Origin: Loripinus fragilis
Lineage: Eukaryota > Mollusca > Bivalvia > Lucinida > Lucinidae
Reading direction: 5' to 3'
DNA length: 64,000 bases
NCBI GenBank assembly: GCA_964019695.1
Contig: OZ026524.1
Location: forward strand, 62,627,066 to 62,691,065
The translations under genes and the position numbers were made by a program. Shown here piece after piece: positions 32,370 through 45,140 of this stretch (positions are counted from its first letter, which is position 1; each line of letters opens with the position of its first letter). Under the pieces are notes generated by a model, which made no database searches, was not told where the DNA came from, and saw only the letters and a list, made by a program, of their open reading frames with translations.

Positions 32370-34480
32370 GGGTCTGTTACGGTCTAATACGGAATACAAC
32401 GGAATACCACGGTTAAATACGAGAATTACACGGTTAAGCACGGAACGGGACGTCTCATGGTGTGTGCACTAAGAATGAAGGATGAAGATGCTATGGTGCC
32501 TGTACGAATAAGAAGGGTCTAAAACGGATTGATACGAACCGTCCCTGAGCGACCCTGAAATTTCAACATATCCAAAAATATAATTCCAATTCAGAATATT
32601 TACTTTAATAAGACCTTGATATGACCCCTAAAAAAGCGGCGACCCCAAAAATTATCCACACAAAAATTTCACACACCCCAAAATACTCTGAAAACCTCCA
32701 AAAATATCGAAATTCTAAATTTTAATCCCGAATAATGACCAAACCTATGTGTATAATATAAATATCAGATTACACCCAAACTGTGCGGGTACGTGTACTG
32801 ATTATTAGAAGCATTAGAGTTAGAGCATAAAGAAATGATTTTGATATAACATATTTATGTTTAAAACAACCGGTCTGGTTTGAAAATGCATGCGATTCGT
32901 CCATCCCATTGCAAGATTTGTCACTTACGTGCATTTTTTCATATAGTTACTCTCGACCCAGATAAGGTGTGACAAAATGTCAAGCCTGCTCTGAATCCGA
33001 ACTACTTGAACTACAAGATGGAATCAATTCATGTAAGATTTAATTTAAAAATGGCTTTTAAAAAATCATCAAGCAACAAAAAGAGACTCAAATTACCCAG
33101 CATGCAAAAATAAATGAATAAGTACATTGTAAATAAACTAGTAAATAATCACAAAGCTATCTCCTAGTTCAGACTCTCTTGAACTGTCTAAAGGAGTTGA
33201 AAAATCACGTTTGCTCCAGTCGAGACAGATGTAAGTAGAGAATACTAGGTGAGTGTCTTTTGATATCAAGTTTACCATGCAAGGCTTTGAGAACGCATGT
33301 TGACATCGCGAGGCTTGCCGAGCGATTCAACATGCGTTCTCAAAGCCGAGCCTGGTAAACTTGATATCAAAAGACGCGAACCTGGTATTCTATTTATCAG
33401 TTTACCCATTGTTGAACACTCTTCAAACTTGCGATTATGACGTAAATTTTAATTTTTGTGTTGATTCAGCGTCATTAGCGACGTCATTCAAAAAGTGCAA
33501 CGTCATCATGACCTGATAAAGGTAACATGCCGTGAGATAGGAAACGTTTATTAGGTTATGTTGAAACAACTCAGTTAATATTAGAGGTGACTGATAATTA
33601 TAAATATATAGCAGAATGGAGAACAATAAAAGAGGAGAAGAGTAATATGGGTCAGCAAACGGAAGTTTGGTCCTTTAAACCTTTATGTATTAATGGATTT
33701 TTTCATATAGATTGATAGAATTAAGATGGGATTGTCATATTATAGGTTCACAGGTCACATGTCTTCCAAATTTTGATGTTTTATGTACCTGTACCTAAAG
33801 ATTTTTTTTACCTTAGCAAACAGTGCATATCCTGATAAAATGCAACATTTTGTGGCATTGCATCTGGGTCTTTACTATTTGTCAAAAATCTCATTTAGAA
33901 GTCCACGGTTTAAGATCCATGTATAAGTATACATTGTAGCACAAGACGGGGGGCTTTCTGGCAAGGCCAAACTGAATTTTCTGGACAGGCTAATTCGAAC
34001 AGACGTGGACCGTAGTTACTCCGTATTTTGCCTTGGGTATTAGTAAACCGTAAAATACCTTGCGAATTAATGCTAATCCCTACCTATCCGTTATGCAATT
34101 TCTTGTGAGCGTACCGTTCCGTAACAAATTCGTAGCAGCAAACCTTAGCTAATACGTGGTGTAGCCGTAGTAGATCGTATTTAAACCGTAGAAACCCTTG
34201 GCGACTTTGGGACTACGAATAAGTAAGGACTAGTACGTATTAAATAAGGACTAAAGCGAATCAGTACGCTCTAACATGGTTTACTAAGGATGTGCTACGG
34301 TTGTTTGATCCGTGGTCAAATTTTGAACATGTTCATAAGTCATAACTTGTCAAGGATGGTCAAGGATGTACAAGCACTGCTAAGTATGATTACAGATGCA
34401 ATACGAAAATCTACGGACCAATACAGATTGCCACGAATGATACCGGATCGTATCCGTGGCTAATCCTGCGTCCAATCCGT
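32370..34480. mobile_element. Candidate element with TACGG/CCGTA subterminal arrays
   Basis: At 32370-32560 words of the type TAATACGG, ATACCACGG and TTACACGG repeat. At 33960-34480 the complementary words CCGTA, CCGTATT and CCGTAAAATAC repeat in the opposite sense. This mirrors the subterminal organisation at 26526-28672. A family B monomer lies inside. Outer termini and any transposase are not resolved. Confidence 0.45.
33236..33597 (-). mobile_element. Foldback family B monomer
   Basis: On the minus strand it starts TTATCAGTCACC at 33597, contains GATAAATAGAAT (33398-33387) and a hairpin of about 150 bp, and ends AGTATTCTCTA at 33236. The hairpin arms are TCTTTTGATATCAAGTTTAC and GTAAACTTGATATCAAAAGA, and the loop contains GCGAGGCTTGCCGAGC (33308-33323), identical to that of family A. 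The 46210-46560 segment is another copy. No coding capacity. Confidence 0.9.
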
Positions 34481-35035
34481 GAATGTGTGACCTGGGCATA
34501 AGACTGATTATGAGATACGTGGGTCTTCATCATAAAATCTCTCGCAATCTGTTGTGTGTCAACAAACAATCCCTTTGATTCATATCTATAAACAAGGGGC
34601 TTATGCTCAAATATGGAATGACATGGAGTCATGGATTAAAATGGTTCTAAGTGATATGTTTGGCGTGTATTTATTTATTTTATCATTTTTATCTTATTTA
34701 TTAATGACATTTTTATAATCTGAGAGAGACAGAACAGCTTAAAGACAAAAAATCCACTCGATGGATTATTATTTTTTTGCATCCAGAACATTTTTTTGCC
34801 TTCTTTAACAGATAAAAACGGATGACAGCGACACTCTGCTTCTATCTATACCCAATACCGGTGTTTTTTAAGACACTGACTACCACCAGCTATGCATTGC
34901 TGGTTTTCTATGTTTTGCACGTGGCGTCCACTCGAATCAACGAAGCAAACTATTTAACCATTTCACATGTAGCTTGTACAAGCTTGTAAGTATACATGTA
35001 TAAAAAACAGCTTTAGTTTTATAGCTTTATTATTC
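34481..35035. other. No gene seen
   Basis: AT-rich, with ATTTATTTATTTTAT near 34670. Nothing recognised. Confidence 0.4.
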
Positions 35036-35335
35036 ATGCCACGTTTGTCTGAACATGAACGATCTGGTGCAACTGGAATGTTAAAAGCTGAGGTGCGTGT
35101 TTCTGACGTCGTCAGATATCAATATTGCCACCCGTCAACTATACAGTGCCTCAAAGATCGTTACCAGGCTACTGGGACAGTAAAAGATCGTCGCAGGTCT
35201 GGTCAGCCAAAAATGGCGACCGCGTTAAGAGCCAACTTACGGCGATTGTGTACCGACGATATCCGTTCGAGCCGGCTACTGTCAGTGCCAGAGGAATTGT
35301 AGGGCTCGAAGGGTAAGGACCTCGGACAGTCTTAA
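35036..35335 (+). pseudogene. Tc1 transposase N-terminal fragment
   Basis: From ATG 35036: MPRLSEHERSGATGMLKAEV, then HPSTIQCLKDRYQATGTVKD and RRRSGQPK. This is the paired-like helix-turn-helix and GRPR-type linker region of a Tc1 transposase. A frameshift near 35215 moves similarity to another frame (VYRRYPFEPATVSARGIVGL). The catalytic domain is absent. It is unrelated in position to the C-terminal fragment at 21348. Confidence 0.9.
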
Positions 35336-35538
35336 TGAAGGATTGCCCATAAAAATGGTCAAAAAAAAGTTTCAAAGAAAATGATATTTTTTCCATTAAA
35401 AAGATAGTAATTTTAACTCTCGAATTATACACAGAAGTGTTTTTCGCATTGGAACAGTACCTATTAAAAAATATGGGTCGAAAACACCGTTTTGGCTATT
35501 GAACATATAGGAAATAGAAAAAGTTTTACTGAAGTGCT

Positions 35539-35641
35539 TTCCCCCCCGTGACCAAACTAATCCTTTTGCATACAGTTGTGGTTTTACATTTAACACATCA
35601 TATAAAAATGGCGTGATTGGTCACGGGGGGGGGGGGGGGAA
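35539..35641. repeat. Hairpin with CCCGTGACCAA / TTGGTCACGGG ends
   Basis: Seven C followed by GTGACCAAACTAAT pair with GTGATTGGTCAC followed by about 15 G. Loop about 70 bp. Resembles the C-run/G-run MITE at 3681-3782 in design but not in sequence. Confidence 0.7.
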
Positions 35642-36900
35642 CGATGTCAAAATGCTCAAAAACAATTGCTTATAAAAACTTATTAGGAACTTATTTTGTA
35701 CAAACCTGTAGGTAAATATCAATTTACAATGGCATGTATCAGGGCTTTAGTTACGAGTGTGTACCAATTAACTAATTGTCTTATTTCTCAACCAAAACAT
35801 ATGTTGTGGGTACTCATAAGAACCATCGCAATGAGACGGTTCTTTTGAACACCAAATTATATGTTAAATCTGATGAGTAAGAAAATCTTTACAATTTTAC
35901 AATAAAAAAACTGTGCTTATCTAGAATATGTTATATTGTTACACCTCAGTGAACAGATCATCTGAGTGCACTTGAAATAATACAGGTAATAGTCAAATGT
36001 TATGGACAGCATACTTATTTAGAGGAAAAGATGAAATCTTCAAAACCTCAATTTTATGCAAAATTATCACTTTCGTCTCAAGTTTTATGACGCAAACATT
36101 ATATGTCCATGTATTTAGGCGAGTACCTGGCAAGACCTTGACTTTCTGTGAAATAAAATTTGGTCGCAAAAAATACCCCCACCCCCTACACCATGGAGTC
36201 CTGACATTAATATGCAATATTTTCCAAATACTTTTATTTTGTTAGGTGCACAAAATGTAAGGGTCTGATTTAAGCACAAAAAATTAGTTGTAAATAATGT
36301 ATTATCCTAGCCACAGGCTTTCAAAAATTGGGCAGATTGAATAGAAGACTGTCCGATGTCCTTTGTTTCTGATTTTGTTAATAAAAATATTTTTTTCACA
36401 ATAACTTAAAATCGTGTCCAATTTCTAGACAAATTTCAAATTGCAACTTCAGAATCATAGGGTATTGCTATTTGAAAAAGACTGTTTCTCTAACATTATT
36501 TATCATTTTGCCATAAAATTTAAAACACGTTTTGCTGACATATTGATGTTCGTATTTGCCAAATCTCAATAAAATGGATACATTAAAAGTTAGTAAATAT
36601 TATGAGTTTCGATTTTTGCGTTTTTAAAGTCCTTCAATGTATAAGTTTCATTTAAAGTTATGGCTAAACAGCCAAGTTAAAGAAAAGCAATGGAAATGGT
36701 CAATAGGCATTCCTTACGACGTTTATCAACAGCAATTGCCCCCAAAAATTGCCAAAAAGCTGCCCCATCGTCATAGTATGTAATTTTAAGAATGTATAAT
36801 GCTCAAATGGTTGTTTTTAAGCAGTTTTACATTTATTTTATTGTCACACATATATACCTTTAATTTAACGCATCTCGTTTCATTCAGAAGTGGAAAAATG
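35642..36900. other. No gene seen
   Basis: AT-rich sequence. Open frames around 35993-36245 show no domain or splice support. Confidence 0.4.
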
Positions 36901-38013
36901 GGGTCTTGATCATTAATGTCCCACAAACTTATGTAAGTTACGTTACCAATTTTACCATCTCACAAATTACAAACCATACAAGTTAAGCTAACATCAGACA
37001 TATCTATGTCAAAAGGAGTACTATGTGCATGGACAAAAGAAACGGACTTGGGGAAACATTTGTTTATTTTTCGCAGATAAAAAATTGTCTAAGGTTGTCT
37101 AAAAGTCTGTGTGTTTGTGCATTACGTTACCGTATGTGTATCAAAAGAGGTATATATATATCGCAATTGAAGAAAAAATTAGAACTATAACCTAACTATA
37201 TATCAAAACATACAAGAACTTTACAAGAAGTTGTTTGCATTGAAAAATTTAAATGGAGACATAAAATTGTGAATTACGTTGCTGTGAATTACGTGACTAC
37301 AGTTTTACTAAAATTCAAATACCTCTCTAAATACATACACTAGCTGAAAAAAATGTTTGTTTTTAATCAAAGCAAAACTGTCCCAGTTTATAAAGATCAA
37401 TTTAAACCATAATACAGTAGTCATTTTGTATTAACAAGGATTTACCTTTTTGCTCTGGTACATCAACTCCCCTACTCATGTAATTTACAAAGATATTCAT
37501 TATAGCAGCGCAAGCACAGCATATGCACAGTAATCTGTATGGAAAACAAAGGTGAATAATGTAAATCTCTAAGGGATTGTTCGTTAGGTTTTATGACTGA
37601 GCTGGATTGAATATAGGTAACGTAATTCACAAGTAGGTAACGTAATTCCCTTTCTACAAAAAAAAACAGATAAGCCCAATCATAAGGACAAAGTTAACAA
37701 ATCGAGTGTGGTAATAAGCTTCCTACTTATTGTTTAATTGTTATTTTCTCTTTTTTCAAACCCTTTTTATCTTGTTGCTGCTACCACTGGAGATTTATTG
37801 GCGAGTTTCTGTGTAAACTTTAAAATTGGCTTTTTCATCCTGGTCCATTCCAGTTGATCACAGTGAACTCAAATGTTCTCATGACTTCCTATATTGATAA
37901 CTTATATAGTTTATGTGTAGGAGAAACTACAAGTATCTGGCCATTCCTGAAATATAATGTATTATGAGTAATCATTATATTTCAGGAATGGCCAGATATG
38001 AGGAGTTTCTGCT
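36901..38013. repeat. Region with repeated GTGAATTACGTTACC words and a terminal hairpin
   Basis: GTAATTCAC/GTGAATTACG words occur at about 37128, 37268, 37287, 37620 and 37640. At 37935-37998 ATCTGGCCATTCCTGAAATA pairs with TATTTCAGGAATGGCCAGAT around a loop of about 15 bp, extended outward by GAGAAACTAC/AGGAGTTTCT. Both words recur at 44850-45000, so this is probably a mobile element present twice. Confidence 0.5.
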
Positions 38014-38496
38014 ACTTAAAATACACCATTAATAAGACATTGTTTATAACACTAAGAATTCTAGCACTAGGAATTCAGAAAATGAATGCAAAATTCCTGT
38101 CATTGGATCAACAAAATCTAATATCCCAAAGGGCGGGCCCATTAAAGGAAACAGTGTTTGCATTCAAGCCAAACATGCGTGGATTTCGTGGTGTAAAACC
38201 ACCTGTACATTAATAGGTGTGTTAAACATCTGCCTGTTTAAAGCGTCCTTTTTCCCCGCATTATTTTGCTCTCCACATTGGCATTTCTTCATTTTTGTAG
38301 TGTTTTACATACTGTCCGGATTATGATTCGATACGCCAAGGATAATTTACTTAAACGTTTTCGATGTAGAACTTTATAAAGTATAGAAACTGAGAACGTC
38401 ATTCTTTTGGGGACTGTGACAGTGAAAACGAAAGAAGTTTAAAGGTCTGTATGTCATTCTTACAAAAACTAGCATTGTTCTGTAAAAGTTATTCTG
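38014..38496. other. No gene seen
   Basis: One open frame (37998-38213) without recognisable motifs. No RNA gene. Confidence 0.35.
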
Positions 38497-38645
38497 AACC
38501 AATAGCTCAGTTGGTAGAGTGTCAGAATAGGGATGAAAGAGTCGCTGGTTCGAGACTCACAGGAAGATTTTTTTCTTTGGTTATCAGTACTGTTTCAACC
38601 CAGGGAGACAGGGAAGCCTCCCGACATGACAAATTAATTGCTGTA
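38497..38645 (+). mobile_element. tRNA-derived SINE head
   Basis: AATAGCTCAGTTGGTAGAGT (A-box) and CTGGTTCGAGACT (B-box) have tRNA spacing, followed by TTTCAACCCAGGGAGACAG. The acceptor stem does not pair, so this is a retroposon rather than a tRNA gene. Confidence 0.65.
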
Positions 38646-39352
38646 TAGAATGTAAGGCACACGTGTAGACTGATAAACACGAGCAAAAATCATTATGCAC
38701 GGTCGTCAAGACCACACCTCCGTATTATTCTACTGTCACAGTGTCTACTCCGGGAATAAACGATCTCATATTTCGTCAACTTACATGGTACTCCCTCATA
38801 ATCAATTATCGGTTAAACCGATCCGTTTTGCAATTGGCGTTCTTACCGCATTGGTTTGTTGAGAGTATCCACCCCCCTCCCCCCCTCACACACACACATC
38901 CCCCAAGAAAAACACTCTTACATGTAGCTGGCTGCGCGCGTATTCGTTAATATCAATATTTCCCCTAATCCCAGGCGAAGATACAAATAAACTATTAACA
39001 TTTTCGAACTAACATACTGAACAAAATTAATGATATACTACGGTATGCTCATAAATACAAAGTTGTCATGCCGGGTAATGTTGCATACTTTTTTATCTGC
39101 TATTTTTTCTCCTCAAGAATACGATCAAAGTTTCAAACAGTTATCCTAATCACGTCCCATAGTCATATGTGCAGATGCACAGCTCGTGCCAGTAGTCTCC
39201 CTTCGGTGTGCGAAACTATTACATGCATGGAAGGTAACCGGGCCTGAACTAAAATGTTTGCAAAGATTATCGGTAGAAAAGACTTTGGCAAGCGAAGATA
39301 AAATCCTCCATTTTATGGCATTTGATATTAATTCACTCATTTTAAGCAAGGA

Positions 39353-41855
39353 CGTCGCGTCAGATGTTGGTGTTAATTTGTGTAACGTCAAAAGTTGTTT
39401 AAACGCGTCAAACAATGAGATTTTCACAGATAAGGGAGGCGATCTTCCTTGCGTTAATATTTCTAAGCACACATGCCCAGTTGTAAAATGATCAGATGAA
39501 AAGTTTTTTAGGTTTATATACATTGATGTTTATAAAGGTTTTATTAATACATGTTCCCGAGTAGAATTACGAAAAGTAGGGTATACCCAGGTGAGCACAA
39601 TTATTTTCAGTAGTAAATGCGATTGGTCGGTCGGTGCTTATTAACTACATAAATCTATTCTCGTTGCAGTAGACTTCAATGGACAGACGGACGGACAGAC
39701 AGGGTGATTATAGGTCTTAAGGATATCTTCGCCATGTTTTATATTAAAATTAGCCAATACGTAAGCGTTTATCGCATTGTCCGGCAACTAGGACTCGCGA
39801 CTCGGGAAAGTCTGTGTAATAGTACAGGCTCGTCAGAGTAAAGTATGAATGTAGATGATAAATAACTGTAGAATTGAGACCTCTATCACCGCTTGATACA
39901 TGTATGTCAGCATCCACATTTTCACGAGGCTTTTGCGTATATGCGATAATGACCAAAATATCGCCAAGAGTTAGTGTTGGCCCAAACAAACATGTAGACA
40001 CAAATGAATGAAAACAAGAAAGAAATTAATTTATTTGAGATTCGAGTATGTCACGTTTGAGTTTCAGACACACCCTTTTCATCGTATGGCTTCCAATGAG
40101 TTGACTACTACTAATTCCTAGCAATATGATGTACAGTCTCGTGACATGTAGTTGTTTGCTTTGCGACGTCGCCGCTTGAAACAAGACCTTTCTAGAATTT
40201 TGTAAAAAATACCATGACAAACTTAATGGTTTAAATTTTATAAAACTTACAGGGATGAAGAGCAAAGAGAGAGCAGCAATATACAATAAATGATTAAAAT
40301 AATTACACGTTTGGTTCTCAAGTAGAACGCATTTAAAAGTGAATGTAAATTTTAAAACATCACTATTCCCGTAGACGCTAACGTTAACGTCACCGAAAAC
40401 TGTAATGTTAATTTGTGTTTGCGTTTAAATTACTACCATACGAAAGCAACAGAAACCGAGAAGCTACAATAAAAATGTTTATTGCGTAAATCAATTTGCT
40501 TTCATTTGGTATTTTTTCAAAATTGTAGCTTCTATAGTTTTTGGACAATATTTTTTTTTGCAAAACATCTGGAAATACATCGATTTAAGCAGCAACGTCA
40601 CTGGGTCAGTGGAGAGTGGGTATGTCCTGTGGCTGTATATATACACAGGAGCTTGAAGTTTGGTCCTTACATTACATGTATATGCCTCATAACCAAAAGC
40701 TTAAATGTCATCATTACGTAATGACATTATGAGCTTTCGGTTTAGGGGCTATAGGAGTGAATAAGGATCGAATTTCAAGCTCCTGTGATATATTTCCTGA
40801 ATATTCCTGAAAACAGGGGTAAAGGTCACTGAATATTCAGATTTCTCGAATTAATTCTGGCCAGTGACCTATTTTATATTACTTTATGTAGAACAGTGTC
40901 CTACAAGACTATGCTAATGCATCAGTTTATAAGTATATAAGTTTAAAAAAATGCGCGATTAAGTTTTTGGCATTTACGCATATTATAACGCTAAAATGTT
41001 AACGTTTATACGACGCGATTAGCAAAGTAAAACAACGGCGTCTGTGACATTTTTGCTAGACAAAGCATTTTAACGATATTTTATTCAATATTTAACAAAT
41101 TCTCTTAATTTAAAAACAGCATAAAATATATGAAAAACGCATTTACATATCTTATTAAGAGAGAAATAAGTTTGAAGAAACATCTTTTCATTTAGTATTG
41201 AATTAATGTCTCATATTTCCGAATACGCCATTTGCGTGAGTGTGACATTTTTGCTAGACACAGCAAAATAACAATTTTTTGCTCTAAATATGGAAAAAAA
41301 TCAAAAATAAATCCAAATTTTAATTCTATTTTGAAAACGCATTTTTGTGATATACTTCGAATTTCAAAAACACGAGGCACTAAAAGGTAATACATCAACA
41401 TAAATACACAGACCCCATGTTTTCAACGTTTTCTTCAAATCTCTACACGTTCCGTTTCTTTGCTTGGTTGGCTATTTCTGGTTAGTTTGCCGATTAACGC
41501 CAATTTCGCGCATGTCGTCGTGAGGATAAGCACAAAAGGTAGCTATGCGGAGAAAATTACAAGATTTCGTTCATTATTAGTTAAAACTTTTGGATTTAGA
41601 AACACTCCGCCAAACGATTTCTGTTACATCTCTACATGCAAAAAATCGGCAATTTATTCGGAACATGTTAGCGATAACTTTTTCTTTGTATCTTAATTTG
41701 TCTTTCGTTATTCATCAATGTAAAATATAATTAATAACCTTTTCTTTGATGTTTAGTTTGTAAAAATGTAAAATGGAATAAGTGAAATAGAGAACTTTCA
41801 ATAGAGAGAACCCCTACGTTTTTTAAAATTAACACCAACATCTGACGCGACGTCA
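39353..41855. repeat. Distant 28-bp inverted pair (39353-39380 / 41828-41855)
   Basis: GACGTCGCGTCAGATGTTGG plus TGTTAATT at the left is matched exactly in inverse at the right (AATTAACA, CCAACATCTGACGCGACGTC). The 2.4 kb between them has repeated GTGACATTTTTGCTAGACA words (41045, 41241) and a hairpin at 40640. The pair may be the inner ends of one element. Confidence 0.45.
40640..40791. mobile_element. Foldback MITE, ~150 bp
   Basis: TATACACAGGAGCTTGAA pairs with TTCAAGCTCCTGTGATATA. Further inward GGTCCTTA, TAACCAAAAGCT and ATGTCATCATTACGTAATGA complete a nearly continuous stem. Confidence 0.8.
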
Positions 41856-42489
41856 TAGTTTGTCTATATCTATTTGTCAATTTCGTTTCCTTACTATATT
41901 TGTATAAAAATAAGTGTAATTGAGAATAACAGTAACAGGTAGAAATGTTTTACAAACAGAACCAACGATCTATATATATTTACCTCACTTTGTTCAAATT
42001 AGTTTACACCGCATTGCTGGCAGCTCAACTGCCATCTCTTTTTGTGAAAACTCACGTATTTGTGAACGTGTAAACCTTAAGGCACAAATACTTCTACCAC
42101 AACCTCTAAGTAATGACCCTTATTATTAGTATGGAATATTCAAAGGGGTACTTGCATCTGTGCCCACGCATGGATTTTCTTTAAACTTTGCATAATAATG
42201 ACACATTATATATAAACTATGAAAATGTATTTATTGAATTAGATAGTTAAGAGTAAGGCTTAGGAAGCAAACCTGACGTACTCCACCTTTGAGGTGGCAC
42301 ATGTCTCTAAATTTCCATGTCCTAAATCTATAGTTTTGTTTATTTCTATGATTTGTCATCTAGATTGAATCCAAAATACCATAGGCATTATATAAATACC
42401 AGGAAACCATTTGGATAAATAATGGTTTACGTTTTCTGAAGAAGTGATTATAAAATTTCAATATTTTTTTTCAAAAATTTACAAAACGT
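41856..42489. other. No gene seen
   Basis: AT-rich. The frame at 41920-42129 lacks an ATG and any domain. Confidence 0.4.
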
Positions 42490-43850
42490 TCAACATTAAA
42501 TTCCAAAGATAGATATGTTCTAGTCTTTGTCAAGATATCATATTATCACGAAAACATGCCATATATATCCTGCTGATCTGCGCCAAATTTCATGAAAATC
42601 CAAAACCGGTAACTTTGTCATTTCTTACCTCTTATGGGTATAGGTCAGTTTTAGCAAAATTGATTATTTAGCTGAAATGAATCAATAACTCGACAGAAAG
42701 AGGTTGTTTTAAATCTACTTCCACTTTTCTTAAAGAAATACATGTTTAGGCAATTTCAAATGATTCAATGGCTGGAAAAGCCAAAAGTCATGGCCCCATG
42801 TCATGGCACTATGGGGCCAAGACAATGTGTATCACTTCCTCAAGTCCTGCATGGTTTTGTTTAAGAAACATAATATCCTATCAATAGACGTGTAAAAACA
42901 AGAAGACCAAATATTTCCTTTACATCCCCACTGAACTAGAGAAACCAAATTTTGGTGCCGTGACCAGGATTTAGTGTAACAGAGTCATATCAAAGGTATC
43001 ATAGAACAGTGTTCTTCATGAATAAGTGAGGTCCAGAAACGAAACTGTATGCCTGGAATATACAGATTGCCAAAGAATAAATGTTGCCATTTGATGGAAA
43101 TCAGCATCAGTTTTACAAAACAGAATAAACAGAGAAGATTTAAGCAATAATTTAGCAATACGGTTTATACCTTTGAAGCCAAGAGTTCTCTGTGACCAAA
43201 ATGGTTAATTTCAACCCATAGGTTTGGCAGGGGGTTATTCTTGTGAACCAGGTTTATTAATGAGGCTTACAATTATAAAATCGTAGATATAAGGTTCTTC
43301 TCCTGTATGATCTGACTTGTCATAAGGTTTCTCTTCTGTATGAATTAAAATTCTTAATAATGTTACATATTAAATGTAACATTGGTTAGATGTAGTATTA
43401 ACGTTCGAAACTAGATGTGGTAAGTCCGGTGTCACCATATTGTATCGTTTTGGGTAATATTATTGTGCAAGCACTTCATTAAATAAGAATCATGGTACTT
43501 AATATCAAAGAATATTGTTTATTTTCTTTTTCCAATCAGTAATAGGGCAAAACACTTAACATATCAACTTCTACCAATAAACATAATTGCATGGTGATTC
43601 AAACTAAGCAAGTATTCAAGTATGTTTTACACTGAAACATAATTATTGTATTTTTTACGTTTCGATGAATTAGGGCCATGTGTTTACATCAAGTTGAAAA
43701 AATATGTTACCGGTCCTTGAATTTCATGAAATTTGGTCTACATATTCTTAACATATATGGAAAGTTTATATGTTGGAATGGTATCTTGACAAAGACCGCA
43801 ACGTGTAAAAATTTTAGTTCCAAATTTGACTGAATACAAAATATACAGTT
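42490..43850. repeat. Diverged inverted repeat with 1.4-kb span
   Basis: Left CTAGTCTTTGTCAAGATATC and AAATTTCATGAAAAT...ACCGGTAAC (42518-42615) are matched in inverse at 43705-43800 (GTTACCGGT, ATTTCATGAAATTT, GGTATCTTGACAAAGAC). The intervening DNA has no coding signal. Confidence 0.6.
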
Positions 43851-44397
43851 GAAAATTGGGGTACCATCTCATAAAAATGAATGCCCACCCGTTATCCTAA
43901 TACATACAAAGCCATTTATAGTATCAACGAACTTATCAATGATATAGTTATTTAATAAAACATTTCTGCGCCCGTTACATGATATGTCAATTACTTTAGA
44001 AATCAATATAACTGGATACCCTAAGGTATTGTAGTGATATTATACATGACGTCATAAATTAGCAATGTAATTGCATAAAAACTCAAATGCACCATGAATA
44101 TAAAAGTCATACCCCAGACAATTAATAAACATAATATTATCAAATTCCAAGCGTGGGCAGACTCCCATGTTAATTTCCCATACCATGCAAGAGCCCCTTT
44201 GTATTTTAAAGGGTTGTCGGTAAAAAATTCAATGAAAATGATGTTTTTTGTTATTTTTGCGCACATTGCAGACCCTGATGAAATGCCGCCTTTCATGGGT
44301 TTCGTCTGGCTCTTCATAGTTTGCCGAAGTACATGTAAATAGGTATCCAGAATATAAAATATGTAAAGATTAAGCGTGATCTGCGGCTTTCAGAAGT

Positions 44398-44600
44398 TAA
44401 CCCTTAAAGCGCCAGTCACAACAAAAGACGTCTGCTTTTCTCATCTGCTAAAATATTTAAAAAGGATCCGAGTATGTCACGAAACAGTGTGGACCCAGAT
44501 CAAATTAATCGTGTAGTCTGATCTGGGCCTTGTCTTTTTGCATCTATACTTACATTGTCAGTACTATTATAGGCAATTATTTGCAGCATACGCCTTCAGC
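44398..44600. mobile_element. Hairpin MITE family F2, copy 2
   Basis: Begins TTAACCCTTAAAGCGCCAGT, the complement of the right end at 14360. The core GTGTGGACCCAGATCAAATT faces GTAGTCTGATCTGGGCC. Confidence 0.65.
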
Positions 44601-45140
44601 TGACGACATTTTCAATGCATTTTTTCTTGGCATTGCGTAAAAGACACTAATACTTTGGAAAGTAGCATATTATGAAGAACTGCACGAGTTATGTCCCCTG
44701 TGGCATAAAAAACGAACGTCCATTTTCGCGTATATGTGCGTTTTAAAAAGATATTATGTCTACTCACTTTTAGAAACAGGCAGCAGAAAGTGTACATTGG
44801 TTTTTGTGTAAAAGCGATCATGCTTTTTACACAAAATTAATGTACACTTAACTGGCCATTCCTGAAAAATAATGTAAAGTTTCTACAATAGAGTGACGTA
44901 ACAGGTGTATTTTAAATGATAGATTAAAACGTAACATTGCTTTTATAACTTCTTATTTTCAATAGAAGTGAACAAATGGGCTATGTGAATTACGTTACCA
45001 TGGACATGTTTGCCATTTTTCTGAGAAGAATGTATCTTTGTGAAAAAATGCAAACTTTGCCTTTTTGTAATATATGTACCTGAAAAGCATTTATCGAAGT
45101 TAGATTATTTATTCTGTAGGCCTATTGTCTGAGTTTGTAG

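Noticed and set aside
38497..38570. Functional tRNA gene
   Set aside because: A- and B-boxes are present, but the acceptor and anticodon stems do not pair. It is a SINE head, as are the other tRNA-like sequences here.
39146..39523. Overlapping frames on both strands (125 and 101 codons)
   Set aside because: The plus frame lacks an ATG, no domain is seen, and there is no splice support. Both strands being open suggests chance.
41460..41696. Frame with a signal-peptide-like start
   Set aside because: The first codon is TTG and no ATG precedes the hydrophobic stretch.
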